This document shows, piece by piece, positions 9,256 through 23,803 of a stretch of DNA of 64,000 nucleotides. The DNA comes from Acidimicrobiales bacterium (GTDB taxonomy: Bacteria > Actinomycetota > Acidimicrobiia > Acidimicrobiales > Acidimicrobilacustridaceae), in assembly GCA_018401565.1 (NCBI GenBank), contig JAGYKS010000039.1, forward strand, positions 124,001 through 188,000, in the 5' to 3' direction. The notes under the pieces are model-generated. The model did not search any database and was not told the origin of the DNA. It was given only the letters and a program-made list of their open reading frames with translations. The position numbers and the translations under genes are program-made. The stretch's first letter is position 1, and each line of letters begins with the position of its first letter.

Positions 9256-9626
9256 TCAGCCTTCTTTCTTGGCGCCGTAGCGGCTACGGGCCTGCTTGCG
9301 GTCACGGACACCGGAGGTGTCGAGCGCACCACGGACGATCTTGTATCGGACACCAGGGAGGTCCTTCACACGGCCACCACGGACCAGCACGATGGAGTGC
9401 TCCTGCAGGTTGTGACCCTCACCGGGAATGTAGGCGGTCACCTCGACGCCACTGGTGAGACGCACACGGGCCACCTTGCGCAGCGCCGAGTTCGGCTTCT
9501 TGGGGGTGTTGGTGTACACGCGGGTACACACCCCCGACGCTGGGGCGATCCCTTGAGCGCCGGCGTCTTGGCCTTCTTCGGCTTTGTCTGACGGCCCTTG
9601 CGGACCAGCTGCTGGATGGTGGGCAC
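9256..9626 (-). CDS. rpsL: 30S ribosomal protein S12 (uS12), one-base frameshift
   Basis: Decoding-centre protein and classical streptomycin target. It starts at GTG (9626) preceded by AAAGGA 7 bases away, giving [20 protein letters not shown]. At PQRRG the frame breaks and resumes as [20 protein letters not shown]. Restoring one base in the C run 9531-9535 gives a normal 123-aa S12. The streptomycin-sensitive motifs TPKKPNS and [11 protein letters not shown] are unchanged. The 219 bases upstream, to the rpoC end, probably hold the str promoter, but I could not pick one with confidence. Confidence 0.93.
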
Positions 9627-9845
9627 GCGATGTCCTTTGCGTTGTTGCTGTAGTGGTGCTCGGTATGGCCGTCACCGGCCGGTACCGACCGGGTGTGTCA
9701 CCCGGTGCACCCGACTCCTGGAGGGCGGTTGCACCGCTACCTCACCGGATGCCGGACCGATACCACCCATGCGGGCGGACACGTGACCGGCTTCTGAGGC
9801 TAACGGTGCGGGGGTGACGGTGGCAAGCCGTGATGTGGACGGGGA

Positions 9846-13995
<4,150 letters not shown>

Positions 13996-14006
13996 GATGT
14001 TTTCCC

Positions 14007-17000
14007 TCAGCTCCGTTCGGCCCGCTCGGCCTGGCGACGTGCGTCCTCTTCATCGCTGCCCCGTTCGGGCCTCGACAGGTCGATACCCAGCTTTTCGCTG
14101 GCCTCGTAGACGTCCTCGTCGAGTTCACTCATCTCGATCTGGTGACCCGTGGTGGAGATGACCTCCACGTTCAGGCACAGTGCCTGCATCTCCTTGATGA
14201 GCACCTTGAAGCTCTCGGGGATGCCCGGCTCGGGGATGTTCTCCCCCTTGACGATGGCCTCGTACACCTTCACCCGGCCCAACACGTCGTCGGACTTGAT
14301 GGTCAGGAGTTCCTGCAGGCAGTAGGCGGCGCCGTAGGCCTCGAGTGCCCACACCTCCATCTCGCCGAACCGCTGGCCGCCGAACTGGGCCTTGCCGCCC
14401 AGGGGCTGCTGCGTGATCATCGAGTACGGACCGGTGGACCGTGCGTGGATCTTGTCGTCCACGAGGTGGGCCAGCTTGAGGATGTAGACCACACCGACGG
14501 TGACGGTGTTGTCGTAGGCCTCGCCGGTGCGGCCGTTGTACAGCTGCATCTTGCCGTCGGGCCCGATGAGCCGGCCGGCGTTGCCGTACTGCATGCTCAG
14601 CTTGTTGCCGTCTTCGTCAGTGCCCTCCCACAACTCGGTGACCGCTTCGGGCCGCAGGTTGGTGAGGATCTGCTGGATCGTGGGATGACGACCGGCGTCT
14701 TCGACCTCGTCCCAGTGGGCGCCGTCGAACACCGGAGTGGCCACAAGCTGGGCCGGAGGCGTGGTGGGCCGGGTGGTGGACTGCGTCGGCAGGGTGGGGG
14801 CATCGCCCACGCCCTTGCCATCGACGTCCCAACCCCAGCGGGCGGCGTAACCCAGGTGGGCTTCGAGTACCTGGCCCACGTTCATGCGCGACGGCACACC
14901 CAGCGGGTTGAGCACGATGTCGACGGTGTTGCCATCGGCCATGAACGGCATGTCCTCAACCGGGAGGATCTTGGAGATGACGCCCTTGTTGCCGTGACGG
15001 CCGGCCAGCTTGTCGCCCACGCTGATCTTGCGCTTTTGGGCCACGTACACCCGCACCAGCTGGTTGACGCCGGGGGGAAGCTCGTGGCTCTCGTCACGGC
15101 TGAACACCTTGACGTCGATGACCTTGCCGGACTCGCCGTGCGGCACCTTCAGCGAGGTGTCGCGCACCTCACGGGCCTTTTCACCGAAGATGGCCCGCAA
15201 CAGGCGCTCTTCAGGGGTGAGCTCGGTCTCTCCCTTGGGGGTGACCTTGCCCACCAGCACGTCGCCGGGGGTGACCTCGGCGCCAACACGGATGATGCCG
15301 CGCTCGTCGAGGTCGGCGAGGATCTCGTCGGACAGGTTGGGGATGTCCCGGGTGATTTCTTCGGGGCCCAGCTTGGTGTCACGGGCGTCGATGTCGTGCT
15401 CGTGGATATGGATCGACGTGAGCACGTCGTCGCGCACCAGACGCTCCGACAAGATGATGGCGTCCTCGAAGTTGTAGCCCTCCCAGGTCATGAAGGCCAC
15501 GACCAGGTTCTTGCCCAGTGCCAGCTCGCCGGCGTCGGTGGACGGCCCGTCGGCCAGCACGTCGCCCTTGCGGAACTTGGCGCCAGCGGTGCGAACCACG
15601 GGCTTCTGGTTGATCGACGTGTCCTGGTTGGAGCGCTCGAACTTGGCCAGCTTGTAGGTGCGGCGACCCAGCTTGGTGTACTCCACGGTCATGGTGCGAC
15701 CGTCGACTTCCACCAGCGTGCCGTTGTCGGCGGCCACCACCATGTCGGCGGCGTCGCGGGCGGCTCGGGCCTCGATGCCGGTACCGATGTAGGGCGCCTC
15801 GGGGCGCACCAGCGGTACGGCCTGACGCTGCATGTTGGCACCCATCAGGGCACGGTTGGCGTCGTCATGCTCGAGGAACGGGATGAGTGCGGTGGCCACC
15901 GACACGATCTGCTTGGGCGAGACGTCCATGAGCTGGACCTCGACCGGCGGCACGTAGGAAATCTCGGTGGTGGCGGCGAAGTAGACGTCGCGCTCCAGCA
16001 TCAGCTTGAGGTCACCAAGGGTGGCGGCCTGAGGCGAACGACGCACCAGAACGCGGGCATCCTGGAACGACCCGTCGGGATTCAGCGGGGCGTTGGCCTG
16101 GGCGACGACGTAGTCCTCTTCCTCATCAGCAGTGAGGTAGAGGATCTCGTTGGTGACCTTGCCGTCTGTCACCACGCGGTACGGCGATTCGATGAAGCCG
16201 AACTCGTTGACCCTGGCGTAGGTGGACAGCGCGCCGATGAGCCCAATGTTCGGGCCTTCGGGCGTTTCGATGGGACACATCCGGCCGTAATGGCTGAAAT
16301 GGACGTCCCGGACCTCGAAGCCGGCGCGCTCACGCGACAGGCCACCTGGCCCGAGTGCCGACAACCGGCGGCGGTGGGTGAGGCCCGACATGGGGTTGAC
16401 CTGGTCCATGAACTGGCTCAGCTGGCTGGTCCCGAAGAACTCCTTGATGGCCGCGACCACCGGACGGATGTTGATCAGGGACTGCGGGGTGATGGCTTCC
16501 ACGTCCTGGGTGGTCATGCGCTCACGCACAACCCGCTCCATGCGGGACAGGCCGATGCGAACCTGGTTCTGGATCAGCTCGCCCACCGAGCGGATGCGAC
16601 GGTTGGCGAAGTGGTCCTGGTCGTCAAGGCGGTAGCCCGGGTCACGCTTGACCAGGTGCAGCATGTAGGTGGCCGCAGCCAACACCTCTGACGGCGACAG
16701 CACCGACTGGTCGGGCTCGGGGCGCTCCAGCGTGATGCCGAAGACCTCTTCGATGCGACCCAGTTCCGGCCCCAGCTTGCGGTTCAGCTTGTACCGGCCG
16801 ACCCGGCTGAGGTCGTAGCGACGTGACTCGAAAAAGGCGTTCTTGAAGTAGGCGCGGGCCGACTCCACTGACGGCGGCTCACCGGGGCGGGCACGCTTGT
16901 AGATCTCCAGCAGTGCCTCGTCCTGGGTGGTGGCGAGTTCGCGGTCCTTTTCCCACTGGCCCTCGAGGAAGTCGAAGTGGGCCACGAAACGGTCGAGGAA

Positions 17001-17654
17001 TCCGGGGTAGTTCTCTTCGTCGTAGCCCAGGGCACGCATGAGGGTGAACAGGCTGATGCGGCGCTTGCGGGCCACGCGGGCACCGGCGGTGACGTCCTTG
17101 CCGGGCTTTTGCTCGACGTCCATCTCCAGCCATTCCCCGCGGTAGGGGTGGATGGTGCCGGTGACTTCCTGGTGCTTGGCCAGGTTTCGCAGGCGGTAGC
17201 GCTCACCGGGCTGGAAGATCACGCCGGGGCTACGCACCAGCTGCGACACCACGACACGCTCGGTGCCGTTGACGATGAAGGTTCCCTTGTCGGTCATCAT
17301 GGGGAAGTCGCCCATGAACACCGTCTGTTCCTTGATTTCGCCGGTGGTGGCGTTCATGAACCGGGCGCGCACAAAGATCGGCGCGGCGTAGGTCATGTCG
17401 TTTTCCTTGCATTCCTCCACCGTGAACTTCGGCGGCGGGCGCAGGTCCTCGTCGTCGGGATCGAACTCCAGCTCGAGCTGGAGGGTCTCGGTGAAGTCCT
17501 TGATGGGGCTGATGTCACGGAAGGTCTCGGCGAGACCCCGATTCACGAACCACTCAAATGACGAGCGCTGGACAGCGATGAGGTCAGGAAGCTCCAGAAC
17601 CTCGTCCAGATTGGCAAAGGAGTAGCGTTCCCGGACGGTCGGACGTGCAGGCAA
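14007..17654 (-). CDS. rpoB: RNA polymerase beta subunit
   Basis: Forms the active-site cleft with beta-prime; rifampicin target. It is 1215 aa. The TTG start at 17654 is chosen because AGGAG lies 7 bases upstream and it gives [16 protein letters not shown], a typical N-terminus. The rifampicin region (about residues 405-440) reads [20 protein letters not shown]. Key positions Asp516, His526 and Ser531 (E. coli numbering) are wild type, but position 518 is Val and 521 is Met. The catalytic-region motif [12 protein letters not shown] is present. It is separated from rplL by an unrelated gene. Confidence 0.98.
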   Translation of the reverse strand: MPARPTVRERYSFANLDEVLELPDLIAVQRSSFEWFVNRGLAETFRDISPIKDFTETLQLELEFDPDDEDLRPPPKFTVEECKENDMTYAAPIFVRARFMNATTGEIKEQTVFMGDFPMMTDKGTFIVNGTERVVVSQLVRSPGVIFQPGERYRLRNLAKHQEVTGTIHPYRGEWLEMDVEQKPGKDVTAGARVARKRRISLFTLMRALGYDEENYPGFLDRFVAHFDFLEGQWEKDRELATTQDEALLEIYKRARPGEPPSVESARAYFKNAFFESRRYDLSRVGRYKLNRKLGPELGRIEEVFGITLERPEPDQSVLSPSEVLAAATYMLHLVKRDPGYRLDDQDHFANRRIRSVGELIQNQVRIGLSRMERVVRERMTTQDVEAITPQSLINIRPVVAAIKEFFGTSQLSQFMDQVNPMSGLTHRRRLSALGPGGLSRERAGFEVRDVHFSHYGRMCPIETPEGPNIGLIGALSTYARVNEFGFIESPYRVVTDGKVTNEILYLTADEEEDYVVAQANAPLNPDGSFQDARVLVRRSPQAATLGDLKLMLERDVYFAATTEISYVPPVEVQLMDVSPKQIVSVATALIPFLEHDDANRALMGANMQRQAVPLVRPEAPYIGTGIEARAARDAADMVVAADNGTLVEVDGRTMTVEYTKLGRRTYKLAKFERSNQDTSINQKPVVRTAGAKFRKGDVLADGPSTDAGELALGKNLVVAFMTWEGYNFEDAIILSERLVRDDVLTSIHIHEHDIDARDTKLGPEEITRDIPNLSDEILADLDERGIIRVGAEVTPGDVLVGKVTPKGETELTPEERLLRAIFGEKAREVRDTSLKVPHGESGKVIDVKVFSRDESHELPPGVNQLVRVYVAQKRKISVGDKLAGRHGNKGVISKILPVEDMPFMADGNTVDIVLNPLGVPSRMNVGQVLEAHLGYAARWGWDVDGKGVGDAPTLPTQSTTRPTTPPAQLVATPVFDGAHWDEVEDAGRHPTIQQILTNLRPEAVTELWEGTDEDGNKLSMQYGNAGRLIGPDGKMQLYNGRTGEAYDNTVTVGVVYILKLAHLVDDKIHARSTGPYSMITQQPLGGKAQFGGQRFGEMEVWALEAYGAAYCLQELLTIKSDDVLGRVKVYEAIVKGENIPEPGIPESFKVLIKEMQALCLNVEVISTTGHQIEMSELDEDVYEASEKLGIDLSRPERGSDEEDARRQAERAERS

Positions 17655-17761
17655 GGATCACTCCTGGATTGGGCGCGGACTGGACGATGTGGCAAACAGG
17701 GCGCGTGATTCCCCACCACTGGGGTTCGGGTTCACGCGACAAGCAACCACTGCAACACGTC

Positions 17762-17790
17762 AGACTAGGCGGCACAGCCGCCGAGCACAA
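17762..17790 (-). promoter_or_regulatory. candidate promoter for rpoBC
   Basis: On the minus strand TTGTGC (17790-17785), a 17-base spacer and TAGTCT (17767-17762) lie about 107 bases before the rpoB start. The -10 fits the actinobacterial TANNNT pattern; the -35 matches only its TTG core. This is the best candidate in the 302-base gene-free stretch 17655-17956, where I see nothing else definite. A local promoter is plausible because a foreign gene separates rpoB from rplL. Confidence 0.4.
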
Positions 17791-17956
17791 CCCGGGCGCC
17801 ACAAGGTCCACCACACCGCTGCCGAGCAACGACGTGGACCGGGCACCAGGCCTGCAAACACCCGCTGGGCGGGCTATGGGCACATCCGGTTGGGGTTAGG
17901 GACCCACCGGACAGCATTTGCGTTGGCGCGGACCATAGGCCCCCGGGGGGGCAAGG

Positions 17957-19489
17957 TCAAGCATCCCCCACGGTGCGCACGATCAGGCGGTGACCGGCCG
18001 ACAGCGCCCGGTAGGTCACCCAAAGGTCACCACCAACCAGTTCCGCACCCGACAGTGACCCACTGGACTGCACCCGCACGGTCAGCCCGGGGAGGTTCCA
18101 GCGACCCGGTTCCACCATGGACGGCACCAGCAGGCCGCCAGGTCCGGCTGAGATCACGACGATCAGGTCAGCCGGCTCGTCCTCGTCGGTGGCCAGGGTG
18201 GTGACACGCAATACGCCGTCGGTGGCGCGGGCCTCGGTGGGGTCGTCGCACAGCACCCGGGCCGTCCCCACCACCGTGGGTGCAGGCGGGCCGGAATCGT
18301 GATCGTCACCGGTTGCGACCCGCCAGTGGATGGTGGCCGGTGCGAACTGGCCCGTGGCGGCGTGACGGTGGTCCCCTCCCTCGCCACCAAAGGCCAGGCC
18401 GGGCTCCAACCATGCCGTAGCCACACGCTCGGGGTCGTCGCTGATGCGCCGTTCGACCTGCCGCACACCGTCGTAGGAGGTGAGGAACTCGGCCATGCCG
18501 GCAGGGATGCGCCCCGCCAGGCGCGACACCAGGGGCCCCAGCAGCAGGTCGTGACCGTGGTTGATGCTGTCGGCATCCAGATCGGGCAGTGGGGAGGCGC
18601 TGCGGCCGAACGTCGGCCACCACCACAGGCCCACTGCGGCCAGATAGCGGCCCATGTCGATTCCGTAGGTACGGGAGTAGGGGCCGACCAGATTCCCCAG
18701 CCCGGCATGGAAGAACATGGCGATGTCCTCCCACAGGGCGGCCTCAAGGCGAGTGCCCCACGCCTGCAGCCGCGGCGAGGCCGAACAGGTGCGCCACAGG
18801 GCGAGACCCAGCAGGTCGATGCCGTAGTAGGTGGGTGCGTTGAACTCGTCGAACGTGCCGTGCCGATCGAAACGGGCGACCACGGCTGCGGCCAGGTCCT
18901 CCCCGGACTCCACCAGGTCCGCATCCCCGATGGAACCGCCGTACTCCACCTCCAGCACCGCCTTCATGATGGCGATGTTGGTGTAGCCGGGGGTCACCCG
19001 CCCGGCGGGCTCACCCCGAATGGCCAGATCGATGGCCTGGTCGATGCGGGCCCGCAGTACCTGGTCGAGGCCGTCCCCGTGGTGGCGCAGCACCAGCAGC
19101 AGGGTGGTCCCGATGAACTGCCGCCAGTTGGGGTCGTAGTCGACCCATTCACGCGCCCCGTCGGCGGGCTCGGGCATCTCGGCGACCTGGGCGAAGGTGC
19201 CGTTCCACGGGGTCCCGGGCCGGTCGTATTGAAGCCGCAGCACGGCATCGATCACCACCAGCGCCCGCTCACGGTCCCCGGGGGCACCGCGCTCGAGCAG
19301 GCCGAAGGCGTACCACGCCGACTGCGGGAGCATGTGCACCGTGGCGTCGCGCACCACGGGCGCGAACGACCCGGCCGGGTTCCACAGGAGCCCCACGGCC
19401 GGGTCGTACCATCGGTCCCCGAAGGACACCGACACGTCCACAAGATCGTTGCCGGCAACTGACCGAGACCCAGTGGCACGGTTGGTCAT
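17957..19489 (-). CDS. unrecognised 510-aa protein, possibly an (alpha/alpha)-barrel enzyme
   Basis: I do not recognise this family. No signal peptide or membrane segment is evident. Visible blocks are ARWVDYDPNW-like EWVDYDPNWRQFIGTT, VTPGYTNIAIMKAVLEVEYG, DEFNAPTYYGIDLLGLALWR and VGPYSRTYGIDMGRYLAAVG. Repeated aromatic helical hairpins with clustered Asp/Glu, Tyr and His recall six-hairpin glycosidases or polysaccharide lyases; that is a resemblance only. The C-terminal 150 residues look beta-rich. It sits between rplL and rpoB, normally adjacent genes, 66 bases after rplL and on the same strand, so it may be transcribed with rplJL. ATG start at 19489; GC-rich codons like its neighbours. 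Confidence 0.6.
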   Translation of the reverse strand: MTNRATGSRSVAGNDLVDVSVSFGDRWYDPAVGLLWNPAGSFAPVVRDATVHMLPQSAWYAFGLLERGAPGDRERALVVIDAVLRLQYDRPGTPWNGTFAQVAEMPEPADGAREWVDYDPNWRQFIGTTLLLVLRHHGDGLDQVLRARIDQAIDLAIRGEPAGRVTPGYTNIAIMKAVLEVEYGGSIGDADLVESGEDLAAAVVARFDRHGTFDEFNAPTYYGIDLLGLALWRTCSASPRLQAWGTRLEAALWEDIAMFFHAGLGNLVGPYSRTYGIDMGRYLAAVGLWWWPTFGRSASPLPDLDADSINHGHDLLLGPLVSRLAGRIPAGMAEFLTSYDGVRQVERRISDDPERVATAWLEPGLAFGGEGGDHRHAATGQFAPATIHWRVATGDDHDSGPPAPTVVGTARVLCDDPTEARATDGVLRVTTLATDEDEPADLIVVISAGPGGLLVPSMVEPGRWNLPGLTVRVQSSGSLSGAELVGGDLWVTYRALSAGHRLIVRTVGDA

Positions 19490-19555
19490 CAGCGTTGCAA
19501 CCTCACGACGTCAGTTCCCGGGCCCGACCGACATGCGGCCGGACCCGGGCACCCA

Positions 19556-19933
19556 CTACTTCAGTTCGACGGAACCGCCGGCGGCCTCGAGGGCCTCCTT
19601 GGCCTTGTTGGCGTCGTCCTTGGAAACCTTCTCGAGGACGGCCTTGGGGGCGTTGTCCACCAGATCCTTGGCCTCCTTGAGGCCCAGGTTGGTCAGCGAA
19701 CGCACCTCCTTGATGACCTGGATCTTCTTGTCACCGGCCGAGGTCAGCACGACGTCAAACTCGTCCTGCTCCTCAGCAGCCTCAGCACCCCCAGCGGGGG
19801 CAGCGGCACCGGCCACGGCCACGGGGGCGGCGGCGGTGACGCCGAAGCGCTCTTCGAATTCCTTGAGCAGTTCGCTCAGCTCGAGGACGGTCATTCCGGA
19901 AATGGCGTCAAGGATCTCTTCAGTGTTTGCCAT
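19556..19933 (-). CDS. rplL: 50S ribosomal protein L7/L12 (bL12)
   Basis: Stalk protein that recruits translation GTPases. It is 125 aa: N-terminal dimerisation helices ([20 protein letters not shown]), an Ala/Gly-rich hinge (about residues 35-52), and the C-terminal domain with [20 protein letters not shown], the GTPase-binding face. One base separates it from the rplJ stop. Confidence 0.98.
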   Translation of the reverse strand: MANTEEILDAISGMTVLELSELLKEFEERFGVTAAAPVAVAGAAAPAGGAEAAEEQDEFDVVLTSAGDKKIQVIKEVRSLTNLGLKEAKDLVDNAPKAVLEKVSKDDANKAKEALEAAGGSVELK

Positions 19934-19934
19934 G

Positions 19935-20804
19935 TCAGCTCTCCTGTTCTGGCTCGGTCGACTCGGCGGAAGCCGAGGGTGTTTCGGTCTCGTCGCCCGC
20001 TACTGCGGACTCCGGGGTTGTTTCAGTCGATGCGTCAGCGGCGGGTGCCTCTTCAGCGGGTGCCTCGTCGGCGGATGCGTCAGCGGCAGAAGCCTCTTCA
20101 GCGGGTGCCTCGTCGGCGGATGCGTCAGCGGCAGATGCCTCATCAGCGGGAGATTCGTCGGTGGCGGGTGCGTCAGTGGCGGGAGCCTCGTCGGCCGGTG
20201 CCTCTGCCACGGGTGCCTCGTCGGCGGGTGCCTCGTCGGCGGGTGCCTCTGCCACGGGTGCAGGTGCACCAGGGGCGCCGCCCTTTTCGATGAGCGCAGC
20301 CAGGCCGTAGGCCAGATTGCGGGGCAGGGCCTGCAGCGCCGAAGCGAACTGCTGCATGGGGGCGGCAAGGCCACCGGCCAGACGGGCCAGCAGTTCCTCT
20401 CGAGGGGCCACGTCGGCCAGTGCCTTGATGTCGTCGGCACTCAGCACCCGATCGCCCAGCAGTCCACCCTTCATGACCAGGGCGGGGTTGTCCTTGCCAA
20501 ACGCCTTCAGCGCCTTGGCTACGACAGCAGGATCCACGCCCTCTTCATCGGGGACGAAAGCGATTGCTGTCGGCCCGGTGAGCATCTCGTCGATCTCGTG
20601 CCCGAGTTCACGCGACGCAATGCGCACCAGCGTGTTCTTGTACACCTTGTAGTCACCGCCGGCTTCGCGCAGCGCACGGCGCAATGTGGCCATGCCGCTG
20701 ACGTTGATGCCTCGGTATTCGGTGAGCAGTACCGCCTTGGACGAACTGAGACGCTCTCGCACCTCGTCGACCACAGCCACCTTCTCCGGCCTTGGCTGGT
20801 CCAT
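19935..20804 (-). CDS. rplJ: 50S ribosomal protein L10 (uL10) with about 110-residue acidic repeat tail
   Basis: Base of the stalk, binds 23S rRNA and L12 dimers. I chose the ATG at 20804 ([19 protein letters not shown]), which matches the family start. Residues 1 to about 175 are a normal L10, with [19 protein letters not shown] and [12 protein letters not shown]. The remaining 110 or so residues are a low-complexity Ala/Pro/Glu/Asp tail of five-residue units ([15 protein letters not shown]), including a duplicated 15-residue block. L10's natural C-terminal helix carries L12, so this tail extends directly from the stalk. It is preceded by an L10 leader. Confidence 0.95.
   Translation of the reverse strand: MDQPRPEKVAVVDEVRERLSSSKAVLLTEYRGINVSGMATLRRALREAGGDYKVYKNTLVRIASRELGHEIDEMLTGPTAIAFVPDEEGVDPAVVAKALKAFGKDNPALVMKGGLLGDRVLSADDIKALADVAPREELLARLAGGLAAPMQQFASALQALPRNLAYGLAALIEKGGAPGAPAPVAEAPADEAPADEAPVAEAPADEAPATDAPATDESPADEASAADASADEAPAEEASAADASADEAPAEEAPAADASTETTPESAVAGDETETPSASAESTEPEQES
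20047..20135 (-). repeat. 45-bp direct duplication within the rplJ tail
   Basis: Bases 20047-20090 recur at 20092-20135, giving two copies with a 45-base period (15 codons). They are embedded in a longer region with an underlying 15-base period. Confidence 0.9.
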
Positions 20805-20924
20805 GCCACCTCCCCTCGTGTCGGTCGTGTCGTACGTGTTGGTTGCCCGGTCGCCTGTGGTTCCCGCCGTGAGGCAGGTGGCCACCCCAGCCGATGAACG
20901 ACACAGGGCGTCCGCCACAGCGAA

Positions 20925-21010
20925 CGCCCCGAAAAAGAGGAGTCCGCCTCGTCAGGAGGGTTTCCCCGTTACGCCCCTGGGGGCACCTGATGTCTTCGGC
21001 GACCGAAGAT
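20925..21010 (-). ncRNA. ribosomal protein L10 leader
   Basis: The minus-strand RNA contains GCCGAAGACATCAGGTGCC, a GGGGCGTAACGGGG segment and CCTCCTGACGAGGCGGAC. These are the conserved sequence blocks and order of the bacterial L10 leader, which binds the L10-L12 complex and represses rplJL. It ends with GAGG-CGGACT-CCTC followed by a T run, which could be an attenuator hairpin. It sits 120-206 bases upstream of the rplJ start, in the 360-base gene-free stretch 20805-21164. Confidence 0.75.
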
Positions 21011-21071
21011 AGGTTGTGGCCGGGACGAACCCGGCAGATTGACGAATGTAGCCGGTGACCGGCCAGACCAC

Positions 21072-21134
21072 CAGTTGACAACCACCGGTAGGCAGTTGAC
21101 AACCACCGGTAGGCAGTTGACGACCACCGGTGGG
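21072..21134. repeat. three tandem 21-bp repeats upstream of rplJL
   Basis: Units start at 21072, 21093 and 21114. The core CAGTTGACAACCACCGG is exact in the first two; the third has one a-to-g change in it. Each unit contains the dyad GTTG-A-CAAC and an ACCGGT palindrome, repeated at two helical turns. The array lies between the rplA stop and the L10 leader, where the rplJL promoter is expected. Confidence 0.85.
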
Positions 21135-21164
21135 CGTCTTCGACTGGCGACCGCAGGTCAGCGG

Positions 21165-21881
21165 TCAGGCGACGTCGTCACCCTCGAAGGTGTTGACATT
21201 GCCGATGTCGATGCGGATGTTGGGCCCCATGGTCGATGACAGCCCGACCTTGCGGATGTAGCGACCCTTGGCCGATGCCGGCTTGGCCCGCTCGATCTCT
21301 TCGACCACGGCCCGGTAGTTGGCCGTCAGCGCCACAGTGTCGAAGCTGGCCTTGCCGATGGGCACATGAACGTTGCCGTAGCGATCGGTGCGGTATTCGA
21401 CCTTGCCGCCCTTGAAGTCGGCCACTGCCTTGCCCACGTCGGTGGTGACGGTGCCGGTCTTGGGGTTGGGCATCAGGCCACGCGGTCCCAGAACCCGACC
21501 CAGCTTGCCCACCTGGGGCATGAGGTCCGGCGTCGAGATGGCGACGTCGAAGTCAAGACGCCCACCCTCAACCTCGGCCAACAGGTCGTCGGCGCCCACC
21601 AGGTCGGCGCCAGCGGCCCGGGCCTCGTTGGCTGCCTCGCCGGCGGCAAACACGGCCACCCGCACGTCGGTGCCGGTGCCCGAGGGCAGACCCACGGTGC
21701 CACGCACCACCTGATCGGCCTTGCGGGGGTCCACGCCCAGCCGCACCACCAGTTCGACGGTCTCGTCGAACTTGGCCGTCGCCAGCGTGCGCACCAGTTC
21801 GATGGCCTCGGCCGGGCCGTGGAAGGCCTCAACGTCGAAGCGCTTGAGCGTGTCGGTGTACTTCTTGCCCTTTTTCGCCAT
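21165..21881 (-). CDS. rplA: 50S ribosomal protein L1 (uL1)
   Basis: L1-stalk protein and, in many bacteria, translational repressor of rplKA. It is 238 aa with [37 protein letters not shown] and the C-terminal [12 protein letters not shown] start at 21881. It follows rplK with a 130-base gap. Confidence 0.97.
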   Translation of the reverse strand: MAKKGKKYTDTLKRFDVEAFHGPAEAIELVRTLATAKFDETVELVVRLGVDPRKADQVVRGTVGLPSGTGTDVRVAVFAAGEAANEARAAGADLVGADDLLAEVEGGRLDFDVAISTPDLMPQVGKLGRVLGPRGLMPNPKTGTVTTDVGKAVADFKGGKVEYRTDRYGNVHVPIGKASFDTVALTANYRAVVEEIERAKPASAKGRYIRKVGLSSTMGPNIRIDIGNVNTFEGDDVA

Positions 21882-22011
21882 GTCTGGCTCCCTCGTGTTT
21901 CGCCCCTTGCGGGCGACTCCGCCCGGGTGAGGTGTTCCCGGCCACAGAGTTTTCGGATGGAATTGCTACTGGATCAGTTGTCTCACTGGTGTCGGGCAGC
22001 GCCCGACGTCA

Positions 22012-22437
22012 TCACACGACGACGATGCCCATCGACCGGGCGGTGCCGGCGACCTGCAGCTTGGCGGCGCCGAGGTCGTTGGCGTTGAGGTCAGGCAGCT
22101 TGGTCTCGGCGATCTCGGTGAGCTGCGCATCAGTGATGGAGCCCACCTCCTTGCGGCCGGGCTCGTTGGACCCGCCCTCGAGGCCGGCGGCCTTGGCCAG
22201 CAGCACCGACGTCGGCGGAGTCTTCAGCTTGAACGTGAACGAGCGATCTTCGAAGATCGTGATGTCCACCGGCACGATGATGCCCTTTTGGGCTTCGGTG
22301 GCGGCGTTGTACTCCTTGCAGAAGTCCATGATGGCGATGCCGTGCGGGCCCAACGCGGTGCCCACCGGGGGCGCCGGAGTGGCGCCACCAGCCGGAATCT
22401 GGATCTTCACCAGGGCCGAAACCTTCTTCTTGGCCAT
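22012..22437 (-). CDS. rplK: 50S ribosomal protein L11 (uL11)
   Basis: GTPase-centre protein needed for RelA activation and the thiostrepton response. The ATG at 22437 ([20 protein letters not shown]) gives 141 aa, the usual length; the frame is open further upstream but without family similarity. [20 protein letters not shown] and the C-terminal [11 protein letters not shown] are diagnostic. Confidence 0.97.
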   Translation of the reverse strand: MAKKKVSALVKIQIPAGGATPAPPVGTALGPHGIAIMDFCKEYNAATEAQKGIIVPVDITIFEDRSFTFKLKTPPTSVLLAKAAGLEGGSNEPGRKEVGSITDAQLTEIAETKLPDLNANDLGAAKLQVAGTARSMGIVVV

Positions 22438-22551
22438 TGCTGCATGCCTCACGAACTCAGGGGACGGGACTGACCATCGTTGCAGTACACGGGGTGCCAC
22501 CGCCAGTTGACGCTGGGAACCACCGCCGGATGCACCGGCTGGCCGGGGTAA

Positions 22552-23316
22552 TCAGAGCTTGGCGACCTGGCTGAACTCGAGTTCCACCGGGGTCTCACGA
22601 CCGAAGATGTTGACCAGCACCTTGAGCTTGAGCTGGTCCTCGTTGATCTCGACCACCTCGCCGGAGAAGTCCGCAAACGGGCCTTCCTTGACCCGAACGG
22701 TTTCCCCTGCTTCGTACTCGAAACGGGGACGGGTGCGCTTGATGGTGGCCTCGTCGTCAGCGGTGGGAACCTGCAGGAACAGCTCCACGTCACGTCGCGG
22801 AAGCGGTGACGGGCGGGGGCCCTGGCCCACGAAGCCGGTGACTCCGGGAGTGTTGCGGATCACGAACCACGAATCGTCGTCGAGCCCGCAGCGGACCAGC
22901 AGATAGCCGGGGAACATCTTCTTTTGCACAACGACCTTCTTGCCGCTGCGGAACTCCACCACGTCTTCCATGGGGATGACCACCTCGTAGATGCGGTCGT
23001 CCATGTTCATCGACGAGATGCGGGCCTCGAGGTTCTGCTTGACCTTCTTCTCGTAGCCCGACTGGGTGTGAACCACGAACCACCGTCCCGGACGGTCGTA
23101 GGGGCTCTCGACGGGTTCGGCCTCAGCTGCCGACTCAGCCAGCATGGCGTCCTCGTCGAGCACAAGATCGTCAGCGGGCGCGACGATTGCGTCGGGCGCG
23201 TCGGGGATCTCGGCAACGGCGGTGTCAGCGGCCTCGGCCGCATCCACTGAACCGGTGTCGACGGTGGTGTCGGAGGAATCGACCACGTCGGTCGTTTCAT
23301 CGTCTGGAAAGCTCAT
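22552..23316 (-). CDS. nusG: transcription termination/antitermination factor NusG with acidic N-terminal extension
   Basis: Binds RNA polymerase through its NGN domain and Rho or S10 through its KOW domain. The protein is 254 aa. Residues 1 to about 73 are an acidic Asp/Glu/Ala-rich extension. The NGN domain begins at [20 protein letters not shown] and includes [10 protein letters not shown] and the [10 protein letters not shown] block. The KOW motif is [17 protein letters not shown]. The ATG overlaps the secE TGA (TGATG). Acidic N-terminal extensions are common in actinobacterial NusG. Confidence 0.96.
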   Translation of the reverse strand: MSFPDDETTDVVDSSDTTVDTGSVDAAEAADTAVAEIPDAPDAIVAPADDLVLDEDAMLAESAAEAEPVESPYDRPGRWFVVHTQSGYEKKVKQNLEARISSMNMDDRIYEVVIPMEDVVEFRSGKKVVVQKKMFPGYLLVRCGLDDDSWFVIRNTPGVTGFVGQGPRPSPLPRRDVELFLQVPTADDEATIKRTRPRFEYEAGETVRVKEGPFADFSGEVVEINEDQLKLKVLVNIFGRETPVELEFSQVAKL

Positions 23317-23615
23317 CACACCTCGAAGAGTTTGAGTATCAGGTTGCTGAAGATCCAGTCAACGCCGAACACGAAGGCCATCACGATAATCAGGGTGACC
23401 AGAACGACCAACGAGTAGTTGAGCGTTTCGGACCGCGTCGGCCACGCAACCTTGCGCAGTTCCCCGCGGACCTCTCGCACGAACTGACGGGCCCCGACCT
23501 TCGAATCGGACGGGGCTGCAGGCTTGGGTGCACGACGCTGGCGCGTAGGGTCGCCCTCGTCGTTGATGTCACCCTGCTTGCGCAGCAGGCGCTTTTGTTC
23601 CCTGTTCATTGCCAT
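23316..23615 (-). CDS. secE: preprotein translocase subunit SecE
   Basis: Clamp subunit of the SecYEG channel. 99 aa: a basic cytoplasmic N-terminus, the amphipathic block [20 protein letters not shown] typical of SecE, then one transmembrane helix (about residues 70-92). ATG start at 23615. It lies between tRNA-Trp and nusG, the conserved order. Confidence 0.95.
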   Translation of the reverse strand: MAMNREQKRLLRKQGDINDEGDPTRQRRAPKPAAPSDSKVGARQFVREVRGELRKVAWPTRSETLNYSLVVLVTLIIVMAFVFGVDWIFSNLILKLFEV

Positions 23616-23642
23616 GACGACTTCCTTGCGAGCATCGACGAG

Positions 23643-23715
23643 CAGGGCAGGGGGGACTTGAACCCCCAACCTTCGGTTTTGGAGACCGGTGCTCTTCCAA
23701 TTGAGCTACTGCCCT
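23643..23715 (-). tRNA. tRNA-Trp (CCA anticodon)
   Basis: 73-base cloverleaf: acceptor AGGGCAG/CTGCCCT, D-arm GCTCAATTGGAAGAGC, anticodon arm CGGTCTCCAAAACCG with CCA, T-arm GGGGGTTCAAGTCCCCC, discriminator G. The CCA end is not encoded. It sits directly upstream of secE, as in many bacteria. Confidence 0.97.
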
Positions 23716-23803
23716 TAGCGGTCCACAATCTGGACCGGAGGGGACACGATAGCAAACGGACCCGCTGGGCCCACAGGCGAGATTTGCCAGCACCGCGCCA
23801 GCA

